From contig JBLWGC010000159.1 of NCBI GenBank assembly GCA_048772705.1, positions 124,001 to 188,000 on the forward strand: a stretch of 64,000 nucleotides of DNA. Direction: 5' to 3'. The notes under the pieces were generated by a model that made no database searches, had not been told where the DNA came from, and worked only from the letters and a program-made list of their open reading frames with translations. Of this stretch, positions 8,746 through 17,247 are shown in pieces; positions within the stretch are counted from its first letter, which is position 1, and the number at the start of each line of letters is the position of its first letter. This DNA comes from Leidyana gryllorum EB-2025a. Taxonomy: Eukaryota > Apicomplexa. The position numbers were made by a program, and so were the translations under genes.

Positions 8746-11700
8746 AGGGGAAGAAGATTCGATCGATTCGTCTCGGAACACTGAACTGCGCAGGATCATT
8801 GCAAAGCAAAATCCCTCAGCTGCGTATTTTGAGCGTTCAATACGAACTTGACATATTGGTATTGACTGAGACTCGAAAGACTCTCACTGCTGACGTGGAA
8901 GGATGGAGCGTGAGTTCCAAAGGAGGTCAACACTCGGGGGTCGGTATTATGGCCCCACCTCAATGGAAGGTGACGCATCATAACGAACGCATCTGTGTCG
9001 CTCGGAGGAGCCCCTTCACTGTGGTCGCTATGTATACTCCCTCAAACATTGAGGGAACTGCCGTAAAAGAAGCCGAGAGGCGCGAGACGTGGAGACTGGT
9101 GGATGACATTCTGGGCGATGTACTTGAGAACTCAGATGACGCGGTTATACTCGCTGGAGACGTCAATGTCGCCATCGAGAGGACTGTAAGATACCCCAAG
9201 TTACCGAATACCGCTGTTTTTGCGGACTTGGTGAAGAAGCACAAACTTTGTATGTTGGACTCTGGTCCCACCTGGGAACAGTATAACGGCTGTAGAAGGA
9301 CGCTCGATCGCATATGTATCAGACGGGCCTGGAACACAGGCCGTAGGGCCTTCTCAATTTGGCTCGAAGAGATCACCACAGACCACGCGATGCTCGTGGC
9401 CGACATTGCGACGTCCCAGCGACGTCAGAGATACGAAGCGAAAGGCGGCTCGGAAAGAGACGATGAGTGGGAGAAGCTGATGGAAGTAGTGCCACAAGTC
9501 TCCACTGCCCCAACGGTACAGAATCTGTTACTCGAAGCGGCTCAGAACACTGCGGCCGCCGTAACGGCATTCCAGATGTGGAGGGCGCGATCCCTCACCC
9601 GCCAAAGTATCGGTCAGCTGGTCGAAGGGTGCTACACCTCGGAGAGTACTGCCAACGCCATAGCCAACTATCTCCACAAACTCTGGGGAGGCAGTGGGGA
9701 GAAGTGCAAAAGTGGAGATCCACCCGCAGCTGGGGAGCCGAGCCTTATGGCGAGAGTGTCCCACGAGACGGGAGATCCACCTGCAGCTGGGGAGCCGAGC
9801 CTTATGGCGAAAGTGTCCCACGAGGACGTCCAATCCCTCATTAAGGGATTGAACCGCAAAGCGGCGCCCGGACCCGACCGAGTGACCCCAGAGCAATTAC
9901 TGACGGCAGACGAGTCGACAGCTTTACGGATTGCGGAACTGATGAATCTCTATTTGAGGAGTGCAGTCACTTTCCCGAGTTGGAGTAAATCCAAAACGAC
10001 ACTGCTGCCCAAAGAGGACCCCCCGTGTCCCACGACAAAGCTGCGACCCATCTCTGTTCCCTCTATCGGGAGCAAACTGGTAGCCGCCCTCACCGACCAA
10101 AGGGTACAGCCACTCGTTCAAAAGGCTTTGCATCCGAGCCAACACGGCTTCCGGAAAGGTCACTCCCCACTGAAAGCTGTGGAAGTGTTGATCGGCGAAA
10201 TGGGGCTGAGAAGTCGCGGCTGTGTAATCAGCACCGACTTTGCGAAGGCGTTTGACAGTGTCGAACACGAACCACTGCGGCAATTGGCCACAGAGATCGA
10301 CCCATATTTCGGGTGGATAGTCGGGAAGATGTACACTGACGCTAAGACCACAATAAAGTACGGACGCGACCGTCGAGAGATCAGACTGCGAAAGGGTGTC
10401 AGACAGGGAGATCCTCTGTCTCCCACTCTCTTCAACTTGGTTATGGCTCATATCTCAAAGAATCTGCCCTTCGATCGGTGCAAACCCATCTCGGTCGCAG
10501 ACGATATGTTACTGATTTGTGGTGACGCAGAAGACGCAAAAGCGTCTCTGGAAAGCCTCCGATCTTTGGGGTCCGCCCTGGGGATTAAGCTGCAGCCCGA
10601 AAAGTGCGCAGTAATGCCACTGGGAACAGCGAGTGAGGAGGAGTTCCGCTCACTGAACCTCAGCTGCAAATCGGAGCTCAAGTTTATGGGTATTGTTGTT
10701 GACCGAGAATTGACGTTCGATAGCGAACTGCAACGCAGAGACAAAGCGGCCGCAGAGGCGTTCGAGAAGTTCTTCAAAGATCTCAAAGCTTTCTGCAGTG
10801 TCTATGACGAACTCCCAGCGCTCCTTACGCTGCGACTTTACTGTTCCTACGTGGAGAGCGTCTGGCATTATGGCCATAAATCGATACGTCTCAGTGATGC
10901 CCAACAAGAAACGATTGTGCGACGAAAGATTCGCCAAGTAAGAGAGCTGTTCGGAAAGAGCCGCGTGGCTCTGATGACAGATCGGGAAGTGATCAATTGG
11001 ACAACAGCGACCCTAAAGGCAATAACGCCGATGGCCTATCCGCCGAGCATTTATGTGAAGGGAAGCAATGTCACCGCGACCATCGTTGCGGCCCGAAAGA
11101 GACGCACCTATCTGGCGAGACTCGAACGCGAGAAGAAACTGAGCGAGAAATCGTACCTCGGCGGCTTCCGCTACCAGCCGAAGCGCCTGCGCGGCGACGA
11201 AGGGGAGGATGGAGACGGGGGAGAGGTGATCGAGGAAGCGACGGAGCGGACTGAGAGAGTGTCGATATTCGCAGTGAGCTGTGGAATTGACACCGACGGC
11301 GACCAGGCGGCCAAACGGAGACGGCTCGAGCCGAGTCTGAGGGACTTGGAAACGGGACCGGGAACGTTGAGTCCGACAGCCGCAGAAGTGGTGAGTCCCG
11401 CAGAAGTGACTCAGCCCCCGAGACGACCGCCGCACAGAGAAGCCGTGCGTGCCATTGAACGAGAGATGGGCCCGCGTCCACCGATGATGGAAGCTCCCTC
11501 AGCTTTCGAGGGGCCCCCCGAACCCTCAAAGGGGTGTTGGATTCCCAACAGAGTGTGGCTGGAAATGGTTGCCAGAGGATTGGGGCGATATGACATTGAA
11601 GAAATCGTCCCGCAACTGCCCGTAGAAGTGGACGACGGCACGAAATACTCAAAACCGCACCTCCTACAGGACTCTCTGAGAGCGCAAGAAGGCCGATACC

Positions 11701-14180
11701 CAACGCGGCCGCCGAACGATGAGGAATCAAAGGCCCGCAAAGGAATGATAGAAGTGCTGCGAGACCGCGAACGGAAATGCAAAATCTGCGGAAAGTGGTT
11801 TAAGAACGATCAGCTGAAATACAGTCACTATGTGAGCACGAGACACGAGCGATCGGCGCCCCCGCGCTTCAGGTGTAAGAGATGCCATCACGGCAGACTC
11901 ACTGGACACAGCTACGCCACCCACCAATGTGTGGACTTTGAGTTATTAAAAGAATCCCGGGAAGCCCGCACCGCGTTGTTCGTCAAGTGCGACCGATGCC
12001 ACAAAGAATGCCACCCCAGAGGCCTGCGGGCACACGTGTGCGGCACCCCGGGCACGTCGCGAGCAACCTCTGCCCGACGAAGTCCCGGCGAGGCCGAGGC
12101 GACGGCAGCGGAAATCACTGCGCCAGAGACAGCAGCAGAAATCACTGCGACAGAGACAGCGACAGAAGCCAACGCGACAGAGATGGCAGCGCAAGCACTT
12201 ACCGAAACGGGGGCTGAAGCCGGAGTCACTATGACTGTAACGAGGACCGCCGCGCAGGCCGTGCAAACTGCAGGCGTGGAGGAGCCGCAAAGCAGCTGGA
12301 CAGCGAGCTGGCGCACCCCGCAGCCTCTGTGCAAAGCCGAGGAAACGCCGAGTGCTGCTGCCGCAGCACAGACACACGAAGTACTCAAGGCGACCGACGC
12401 AGCCCGCCATGCGGCCGTAAAAATAAGCGAGGGACCCCAAAGGCCCCTCGGAAACAGCGGCTCGGCCCTCGTCACCGGCACCACCCTCGCCAAAGGAGAC
12501 CCCAAAGTGGACTCCGGCTCGGGCGCCCGCGACGCGGCACCAGAGATCAGGAACGAGAAATTACCACCACCACACGTCAGTGAACCAGCCAACCTTGGCA
12601 GATCAGTGAACTGCAACCCTCCCGTCTGCGGTATCACTCCGGCCCCAGGGGCTCCCAAAGTGGACCAGCACGGCGCGACACCGCAGGCGAAGGCAGAAGA
12701 CGAGAACCGGAACCCGGCGAACAGAAGTGGGGCGACCCAAAGTGCAGCGAACAGAAGTGGGACGACCCAAAACGCGGCGACCCAAACCGCGGCGACCCAA
12801 ACCGCGGCGACCCAAAACCGAATGCTGACGCTGACTGCGGCCCGGGCGAGCCGGGCGCGCATGTACGACCGCAGCGAACTGCCGCCTCTGCCCCGCAGCA
12901 CCTATACGGTGGAACGGTGGGACGCGGAGTCGTGGACTTCGTGGCACACGAACAGAAACAAGGCGACAGCGGAACAACTGCTGCCGCACATCTGTCTGCG
13001 ATTACTGAAACCCGGCGAGAAGCCGTACAGAGCGGTGGATAAGAAGCTAAGTCGGAGACCGCCAAAGCGGACCGAGATGCTGACTCGCGAAGACTGGTTT
13101 ATGATTTGCCAATACGTCAATGATATGGGCGCTATGGAGACGCAGTGCAGACTGTGTGGGAAGCTATTCTACGAACTGAAGAAGTATCTCTATCACCACT
13201 GTGTGATGGACGAAGACATCTGGTGGGAAGGAGAGGCTCGTCCGGGCGAGACGCCGCGTGATGTGGCGGCGGTGGAAACGGTGGAGTTGATGACATCGCA
13301 AACGTGGGAAGAGAGAGGCCGCGAGGAATGGTTCAATATCATCAAGAACGGCCAACGAAGACTGAAACAAGGAGACTTGTTGAGGGAACGTCTGCCGGTA
13401 CAGATCGATCCGAACTGCAGAAGACAGTACCGCAAAGCGGTGCCACGAATAGAACCGACGAGAGAAGAGGTCGGAATTCGAGAAGAGTGGACGGCAACGT
13501 TCATTGGAACGATACCGATCACAAAGACCACAAAATGGTTCTGTAAGACGTGTTGTGTGGGTAACATGACGCAAGCCAAATACCACCGGCACCGTTGCCG
13601 GGTGACAGTTTGGAGAGAAGACGAGATAAGCCGCGATTGGGGCAAAGAGGGCAACAAGTTGAGGGAAGCGCTGCGAGAACAGCGGAAGTTGGAGGACGAC
13701 GAAATGGCAATGCTGCGGAAAATCGGCTGTGGGTGGTCGACCCACCTGGAAGAAGCTTTCGAACAAAGGAACTTCAACTCGCTCCCGCCGGGCGAAGAAC
13801 GGGACTGGACGGTGCTGACTGAGAGGACGCGGTGGGCACGCGAAGTAATACAGATCAGCGAAACGCTATGCTTCGAGTGCGGAGTGTGGCGAGCGGATAA
13901 GGAGGAGCTGCTGAAACACTATAAAGAGTCTCACCGGAGCCAGCGGGCGACGGTAGGGAGTATACTGTGCTGGAGGTGTCTGCGAGGTTTCCCGGAAGGA
14001 CTGGAGAGCTATCTGAAACACAGATGCCGGTGGGAGGCGAACGAGAGCGACGACGAGGACGAGACGCTGGCCAGGAACGCCACCGTAAGCAAACGGCGAA
14101 AGCCGGACGAGGCTGGTGGGACGAGTAGCGGCAGGAGAGGCGACCCCGAGCCGCCCAGGAGTCAGCGACGTCTGCAGTGA
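8025..14180 (+). CDS. Retrotransposon ORF2: APE endonuclease, reverse transcriptase, seven zinc fingers
   Basis: The frame opens after a TGA at 8022 and runs to 14180. No ATG occurs before 8948, which is already inside the endonuclease domain, so the N-terminus must come from frameshifting or non-AUG initiation. Domains: endonuclease at about 8756-9410, with RLGTLNCAG, LTETRK, LAGDVN, DRI and TTDHAML all retained; reverse transcriptase at about 9850-10640, with QHGFRKGHSPLKA, STDFAKAFDSVEH, RKGVRQGDPLSP and the catalytic SVADDMLL (V instead of the usual F or Y). After a thumb region come CxxC zinc fingers near 11777, 11875, 11990, 13147, 13540, 13868 and 13967 (two C2H2-like, five C2HC-like). 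An Ala/Thr-rich repetitive linker lies at 12090-12850. The C-terminal extension is unusually long for a LINE. Confidence 0.85.
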   Translation, partial: DQRRSRNHQEGKRASPRPQCRGRRSRAAREARLLQRRRRSHRTPPASIAASHEERSCCDETTDIPRSPEAKSAPRGTTEDRHCGAAGSGDPGVPVNSLIGGEVSGVRRDTAGAVDESIAAPDNISTRDNQRETPTPTPEGPRTEIAGVPDGTRDQERVNLQYPAVARRPAVDSGGSQRDGGGSIRPKIEDPLPELPESQPPCAEQRGREKATGSAHTASRQARTTSRHKDSPSRNGSQLLKGKKIRSIRLGTLNCAGSLQSKIPQLRILSVQYELDILVLTETRKTLTADVEGWSVSSKGGQHSGVGIMAPPQWKVTHHNERICVARRSPFTVVAMYTPSNIEGTAVKEAERRETWRLVDDILGDVLENSDDAVILAGDVNVAIERTVRYPKLPNTAVFADLVKKHKLCMLDSGPTWEQYNGCRRTLDRICIRRAWNTGRRAFSIWLEEITTDHAMLVADIATSQRRQRYEAKGGSERDDEWEKLMEVVPQVSTAPTVQNLLLEAAQNTAAAVTAFQMWRARSLTRQSIGQLVEGCYTSESTANAIANYLHKLWGGSGEKCKSGDPPAAGEPSLMARVSHETGDPPAAGEPSLMAKVSHEDVQSLIKGLNRKAAPGPDRVTPEQLLTADESTALRIAELMNLYLRSAVTFPSWSKSKTTLLPKEDPPCPTTKLRPISVPSIGSKLVAALTDQRVQPLVQKALHPSQHGFRKGHSPLKAVEVLIGEMGLRSRGCVISTDFAKAFDSVEHEPLRQLATEIDPYFGWIVGKMYTDAKTTIKYGRDRREIRLRKGVRQGDPLSPTLFNLVMAHISKNLPFDRCKPISVADDMLLICGDAEDAKASLESLRSLGSALGIKLQPEKCAVMPLGTASEEEFRSLNLSCKSELKFMGIVVDRELTFDSELQRRDKAAAEAFEKFFKDLKAFCSVYDELPALLTLRLYCSYVESVWHYGHKSIRLSDAQQETIVRRKIRQVRELFGKSRVALMTDREVINWTTATLKAITPMAYPPSIYVKGSNVTATIVAARKRRTYLARLEREKKLSEKSYLGGFRYQPKRLRGDEGEDGDGGEVIEEATERTERVSIFAVSCGIDTDGDQAAKRRRLEPSLRDLETGPGTLSPTAAEVVSPAEVTQPPRRPPHREAVRAIEREMGPRPPMMEAPSAFEGPPEPSKGCWIPNRVWLEMVARGLGRYDIEEIVPQLPVEVDDGTKYSKPHLLQDSLRAQEGRYPTRPPNDEESKARKGMIEVLRDRERKCKICGKWFKNDQLKYSHYVSTRHERSAPPRFRCKRCHHGRLTGHSYATHQCVDFELLKESREARTALFVKCDRCHKECHPRGLRAHVCGTPGTSRATSARRSPGEAEATAAEITAPETAAEITATETATEANATEMAAQALTETGAEAGVTMTVTRTAAQAVQTAGVEEPQSSWTASWRTPQPLCKAEETPSAAAAAQTHEVLKATDAARHAAVKISEGPQRPLGNSGSALVTGTTLAKGDPKVDSGSGARDAAPEIRNEKLPPPHVSEPANLGRSVNCNPPVCGITPAPGAPKVDQHGATPQAKAEDENRNPANRSGATQSAANRSGTTQNAATQTAATQTAATQNRMLTLTAARASRARMYDRSELPPLPRSTYTVERWDAESWTSWHTNRNKATAEQLLPHICLRLLKPGEKPYRAVDKKLSRRPPKRTEMLTREDWFMICQYVNDMGAMETQCRLCGKLFYELKKYLYHHCVMDEDIWWEGEARPGETPRDVAAVETVELMTSQTWEERGREEWFNIIKNGQRRLKQGDLLRERLPVQIDPNCRRQYRKAVPRIEPTREEVGIREEWTATFIGTIPITKTTKWFCKTCCVGNMTQAKYHRHRCRVTVWREDEISRDWGKEGNKLREALREQRKLEDDEMAMLRKIGCGWSTHLEEAFEQRNFNSLPPGEERDWTVLTERTRWAREVIQISETLCFECGVWRADKEELLKHYKESHRSQRATVGSILCWRCLRGFPEGLESYLKHRCRWEANESDDEDETLARNATVSKRRKPDEAGGTSSGRRGDPEPPRSQRRLQ
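8152..8158 (+). promoter_or_regulatory. C7 homopolymer, candidate -1 frameshift site joining ORF1 to ORF2
   Basis: Seven C bases read as CCC CCC C in the ORF1 frame (codons begin at 8152). They lie inside the region where both ORF1 and the -1 frame (ORF2) are open (8025-8745). Slippage here would enter ORF2 without meeting a stop. This is a candidate only; no stimulatory structure was verified. Confidence 0.3.
9714..9827 (+). repeat. 57-bp tandem duplication inside retrotransposon ORF2
   Basis: Two adjacent 57-nt units encode near-identical 19-residue blocks (GDPPAAGEPSLMARVSHET, then the same with K and D changes). They lie in the linker between endonuclease and RT. The repeat keeps the frame and differs at only a few bases, which suggests a recent duplication. 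Confidence 0.9.
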
Positions 14181-14590
14181 CGCGGAACGTCGACCGCAAA
14201 ACTCAACGGAGGCTGAATAATGGCGACCTCAGCGGTGGCAGCCGAGGAAAGCTCGAGTTGCGTAATGCCAGCGACGTCTGCCACAAACAGGAAGCCTCCA
14301 ACGAGCCAAACGCCAAGATAACGAGACACTGAGAAACTTCACCTCCCCGAAGAACGAAGTAAAGAAACTATCATCGCGCAAAGGAAGCCACCACCGGCAC
14401 CACTGTTGGACCGAAAACACAAGGAGGAGCGACATGGTCACCCGCTATTCCCAATGACTGCGCAAGACGGTCATCTGGGTCTGCCGCCGGGCTGAAAGGC
14501 CGAATTGAGTGCGGAAGAGAGACAGCCAACCCCCCCCCACGTCTGTGAGAGGGTTTAGCAACCCGATTCATGCATGAGTGGTGCATAAAA
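14181..14590 (+). other. Retrotransposon 3' UTR
   Basis: 410 nt after the ORF2 stop with no convincing ORF. It starts with sequence of the same purine-rich style as ORF2, contains a C9 tract near 14531, and ends at ATAAAA next to U6. There is no long poly(A) tail; the AAAA at 14587-14590 is at the same time the complement of the U6 terminator. Confidence 0.5.
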
Positions 14591-14697
14591 TTGGGTGGAC
14601 TTCTCGATCCAGATTGGTCATCCTTGCGCAGGGGCCATGCTAATCTTCTCTGTATCATTCCACTTATAGTGATACCCCGGGTGTTACCCCGGGGCAC
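14591..14697 (-). ncRNA. U6: U6 spliceosomal snRNA gene
   Basis: Reading the minus strand gives the highly conserved U6 core: ATACAGAGAAGATTAGC, which contains the ACAGAGA box, then the AGC triad and GCGCAAGGATGAC, as in U6 of all eukaryotes. The 3' part ends in TTTT (complement of 14587-14590), a Pol III terminator. The 5' end is set at 14697 from a predicted stem (CCCCGGG paired with CCCGGGG around a GTAACA loop), giving 107 nt, the usual U6 length. U6 pairs with the 5' splice site and U2 and forms the catalytic core of the spliceosome. The gene is antisense to, and directly abuts, the retrotransposon 3' end. An AT-rich region upstream (about 14710-14740) could hold a TATA-like element. Confidence 0.95.
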
Positions 14698-14749
14698 CCG
14701 TTCTGAGTGCTAATTATTGGAGATTTTGGACATAATTTTTGTCTTATCT

Positions 14750-17083
14750 ATGGGTCTCGAGCAAAAGACCAAAATTATTGACCCCCACAACAGATCGATC
14801 TCGTTGTGGGAAGTGACGCAAGCGTTGATTGCGATGAGAATGGCTTCCCCGAGGGGTCACTATGGCCGAAGTGGGACTGCTATTGGCGGTTGTGCGGCAG
14901 AGAATGAGTGACAGGAAAGGTTGGGTCGTCCAGATGAGGCTAAGGGTGGTGAATCATCGGAGCACTACCAAGATATAGAGTGTGTGCCCGACACCCAGCC
15001 CAAGCACAGACGTCCGGCTATAAGAAGGGGCGTGTCTGGCAGCGGCAATAGAGTGAAGGAGGAACCGGGGGCTGATGGGCCATCGCGGCATTGGCGATGG
15101 TCTCCGGTATTGGAGCTGTTGATTCAGAAGTTGGACGTTCTGAATCTCCAAAGAATGCTACGGCTGGGAGTAGCAAAAAAAGAAAAGATGACCAGATTGG
15201 CGATCCACGGACGAAGTTCCGACACACAGGAGAGATGCCTGGCTTTAGCCTTAGTGGCAGCCGCAACCTCTCCAGTTGCCGAGTCAGCCGGGAACGGAGA
15301 GGGCTCAGCGGTGGGGGTGGTCGCCCAAAATGCTCACACAGGTGTACACAAGAGAGCTCCCTCGAGGAGGAATGTTACATCATCAGTGGGCAGCGCCGTG
15401 GAGACGAAGGACGTTGATTTGCCAAAGGTTGAGTTTGCGGTCGCACAATCGATCAACAAGAGGAGAAATCAAGTCAGGGGTGAATCGATGCAGGCGCCGC
15501 ATCTAATGGCACACGAACTCTTTAAGGGCGGGTTGAACGATACCGCAGTTTTTAAGCGCGGTGATATTCCACGAGTGATTGTGTCACCGACCGTCGAAGG
15601 AGAGGCTCACGAGGCGGCGAAGAAGTTAGCCGAGTACCTCTATCCTGGAAGGCGGTCACCAGGATCCGGCCCTCGCTTCACTTTGCAGAATCGGTTCAAC
15701 TTGAATCGCAACACTTTGGTCTCCCTCTTCAAAAGAAGAGACCGGACTCCCGCTCAGAATGCGCCCTATGGCAACAGCGGAAATGTTAAGGGAATCCTCA
15801 AAGGCGGGTTTTACAGCAAAAAGCAACAACCCGCGGCCAAGCCCGAAACTCAACGAGTGGCACCCTTCACCCACCAGCCACAGAATCAACTCCAAACTCA
15901 GAGAATGGCACCACCCGCTCAGCCCGAGGCTCACCGTTCGCAGCGAGTGCAACCACCCGCTCAGCCCGAGGAGAAAAACTTGCGATTCTTCGAAAGGGTT
16001 CTGCAGATTCCCCCCACTAAGAGGCATAGTGAGCTCGAGAATTTGCCGACGGCGGCTGAAGAAGGCTCTTTGATGCAGTTGGCTTCAATAGATCATTCCC
16101 CAAAGAAGTCGAATGAGATTAGAAGTATCACCAACTGCAGCGCTCTATTGGCGAAGGAGATGGACACAGAAGAGTATCTCTGCACATTGCGAAAGATTGT
16201 TCCGTTGGCTCTGGGGAACAATTGGAGTTTTAGTGACTTGATGGAGGCGGCTGCTGAGCTGAGAGTCGTTGGCAACTTTTTCACATCAAAGAGGTGGGAG
16301 AAACGAAACATCTCATTTGATGAGAAAGCATCGGTGCTGAAGATCGCTGAGCGCCGAGACTTTTGGAATCCTCCCAAAAGACGCATTCAGCTGGACGGAA
16401 TTGACGGTGATGACGACCTGAGACGGATTCACGGGAATGGCAAAGCATTGAAACACGCCGTTCGAATGCGTCAAATTCATCGTCGGCTGGGTACTCTCGC
16501 AGCTATCGGATGGTGTGAACAGGCGGGAGAGTCCACCCCTAAGAAAATCGTATTTTACCCCAACTCTGACCGCCCCATCATATACACCAACCCGAAGGTT
16601 GACTTTGTCAAAGTGTTGGTGTGGAATTCCACCGACAGGTCATTTGCCGAGTTTGCTGGCAGCTCAATCATATCGTACATACGACTTCACCCAACAGGCG
16701 GTAGAATTCCCGTCGCGTCGCCCCCCAACAATCCCGCTAACCTCGAGGATTTGGCCAAATGTATCCCTCTCATTCGGGAAATCATCGACGAACGCATTGC
16801 AAAGTCGCAGTACAACGCGTCGGACTGGTCGGTGTGGGTTGATGGAACCACTGTCACACTCAAAGGGCCCAACCAGCAGTTTGACGTTTCCTACGATCCC
16901 GAAGAGGAAGAAGGATTCGAGCCTGAGACTGGTCGCGGGGGGGAACTGACCACCAATCCCTCACTCGAAACGTCGACAGATCTTTGCAGTGGATATCAGA
17001 GTGGCTCCTCCCCCTCCGTTCCCTCGGATTTCCGGTTCACTAAGACTTACTCCCATCGGAAGCCGGGCAGTGGTACCGCGTGA
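14750..17083 (+). CDS. Long unknown protein, 720+ aa, almost intron-free
   Basis: The frame is open from 14912 to 17083 but has no ATG near its 5' end. A short ATG exon at 14750 (MGLEQKTKIIDPHNRS) is in the same frame. It can be joined by a 63-nt GT-AG intron (about 14876-14933) that removes the TGA at 14909, so I propose that start. It is uncertain. The protein is basic and partly disordered. It has a Gln/Pro-rich repeat-like stretch near 15840-15970 (variants of RMAPPAQPEAHRSQRVQ). The C-terminal half looks more folded (VDFVKVLVWNSTDRSFAEFA; YNASDWSVWVDGTTVTLKG). No family is recognised. It lies 53 nt from the 5' end of U6, divergent. Confidence 0.5.
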
Positions 17084-17091
17084 TCAATCTT

Positions 17092-17108
17092 TCAATCAAT
17101 CAATCAAT
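17092..17108 (+). repeat. Short (TCAA)n microsatellite
   Basis: About four copies of TCAA immediately after the stop codon of the preceding gene. Simple repeat with no other signal. Confidence 0.8.
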
Positions 17109-17247
17109 GGGGGAGAGAAGAGACGTCCCCAGGAACCCCACAGTAGTTAGTATTTGTTATGTGTGCAACATTTTGGACAAACTGCGGTGATAAATAGAAA
17201 TAGAGAGCTTTCCATTTGACGGAAAGACGAACTTTACAACTCTTGCG

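Larger units (their letters stand above)
7500..14590 (+). mobile_element. APE-type non-LTR retrotransposon (LINE), about 7 kb, apparently full length
   Basis: Two overlapping frames are present: ORF1 (7684-8745, coiled coil) and ORF2 (open to 14180). ORF2 has an apurinic-endonuclease-like domain, a reverse transcriptase and a long zinc-finger-rich C-terminus. Neither frame has internal stops, so the copy looks young and potentially active. There are no LTRs, integrase or RNase H that I can recognise. The 5' boundary is uncertain (7289-7683). The 3' boundary is placed at the AAAA (14587-14590) that is the complement of the U6 terminator T-tract. The orientation, plus strand with the 3' end at AAAA, is what target-primed reverse transcription from a bottom-strand TTTT would give. 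Known families that target snRNA genes (for example Dada elements in U6) provide a precedent, but membership is not established here. Confidence 0.85.

Noticed and set aside
11912-12901. 329-aa minus-strand ORF inside the LINE
   Set aside because: Antisense shadow of the Ala/Thr-rich ORF2 linker; composition is biased and no domain is visible.
17092-17108. (TCAA)n and (GATT)n repeats as CRISPR-like arrays
   Set aside because: Repeat units are 4 bp with no spacers; they are microsatellites.
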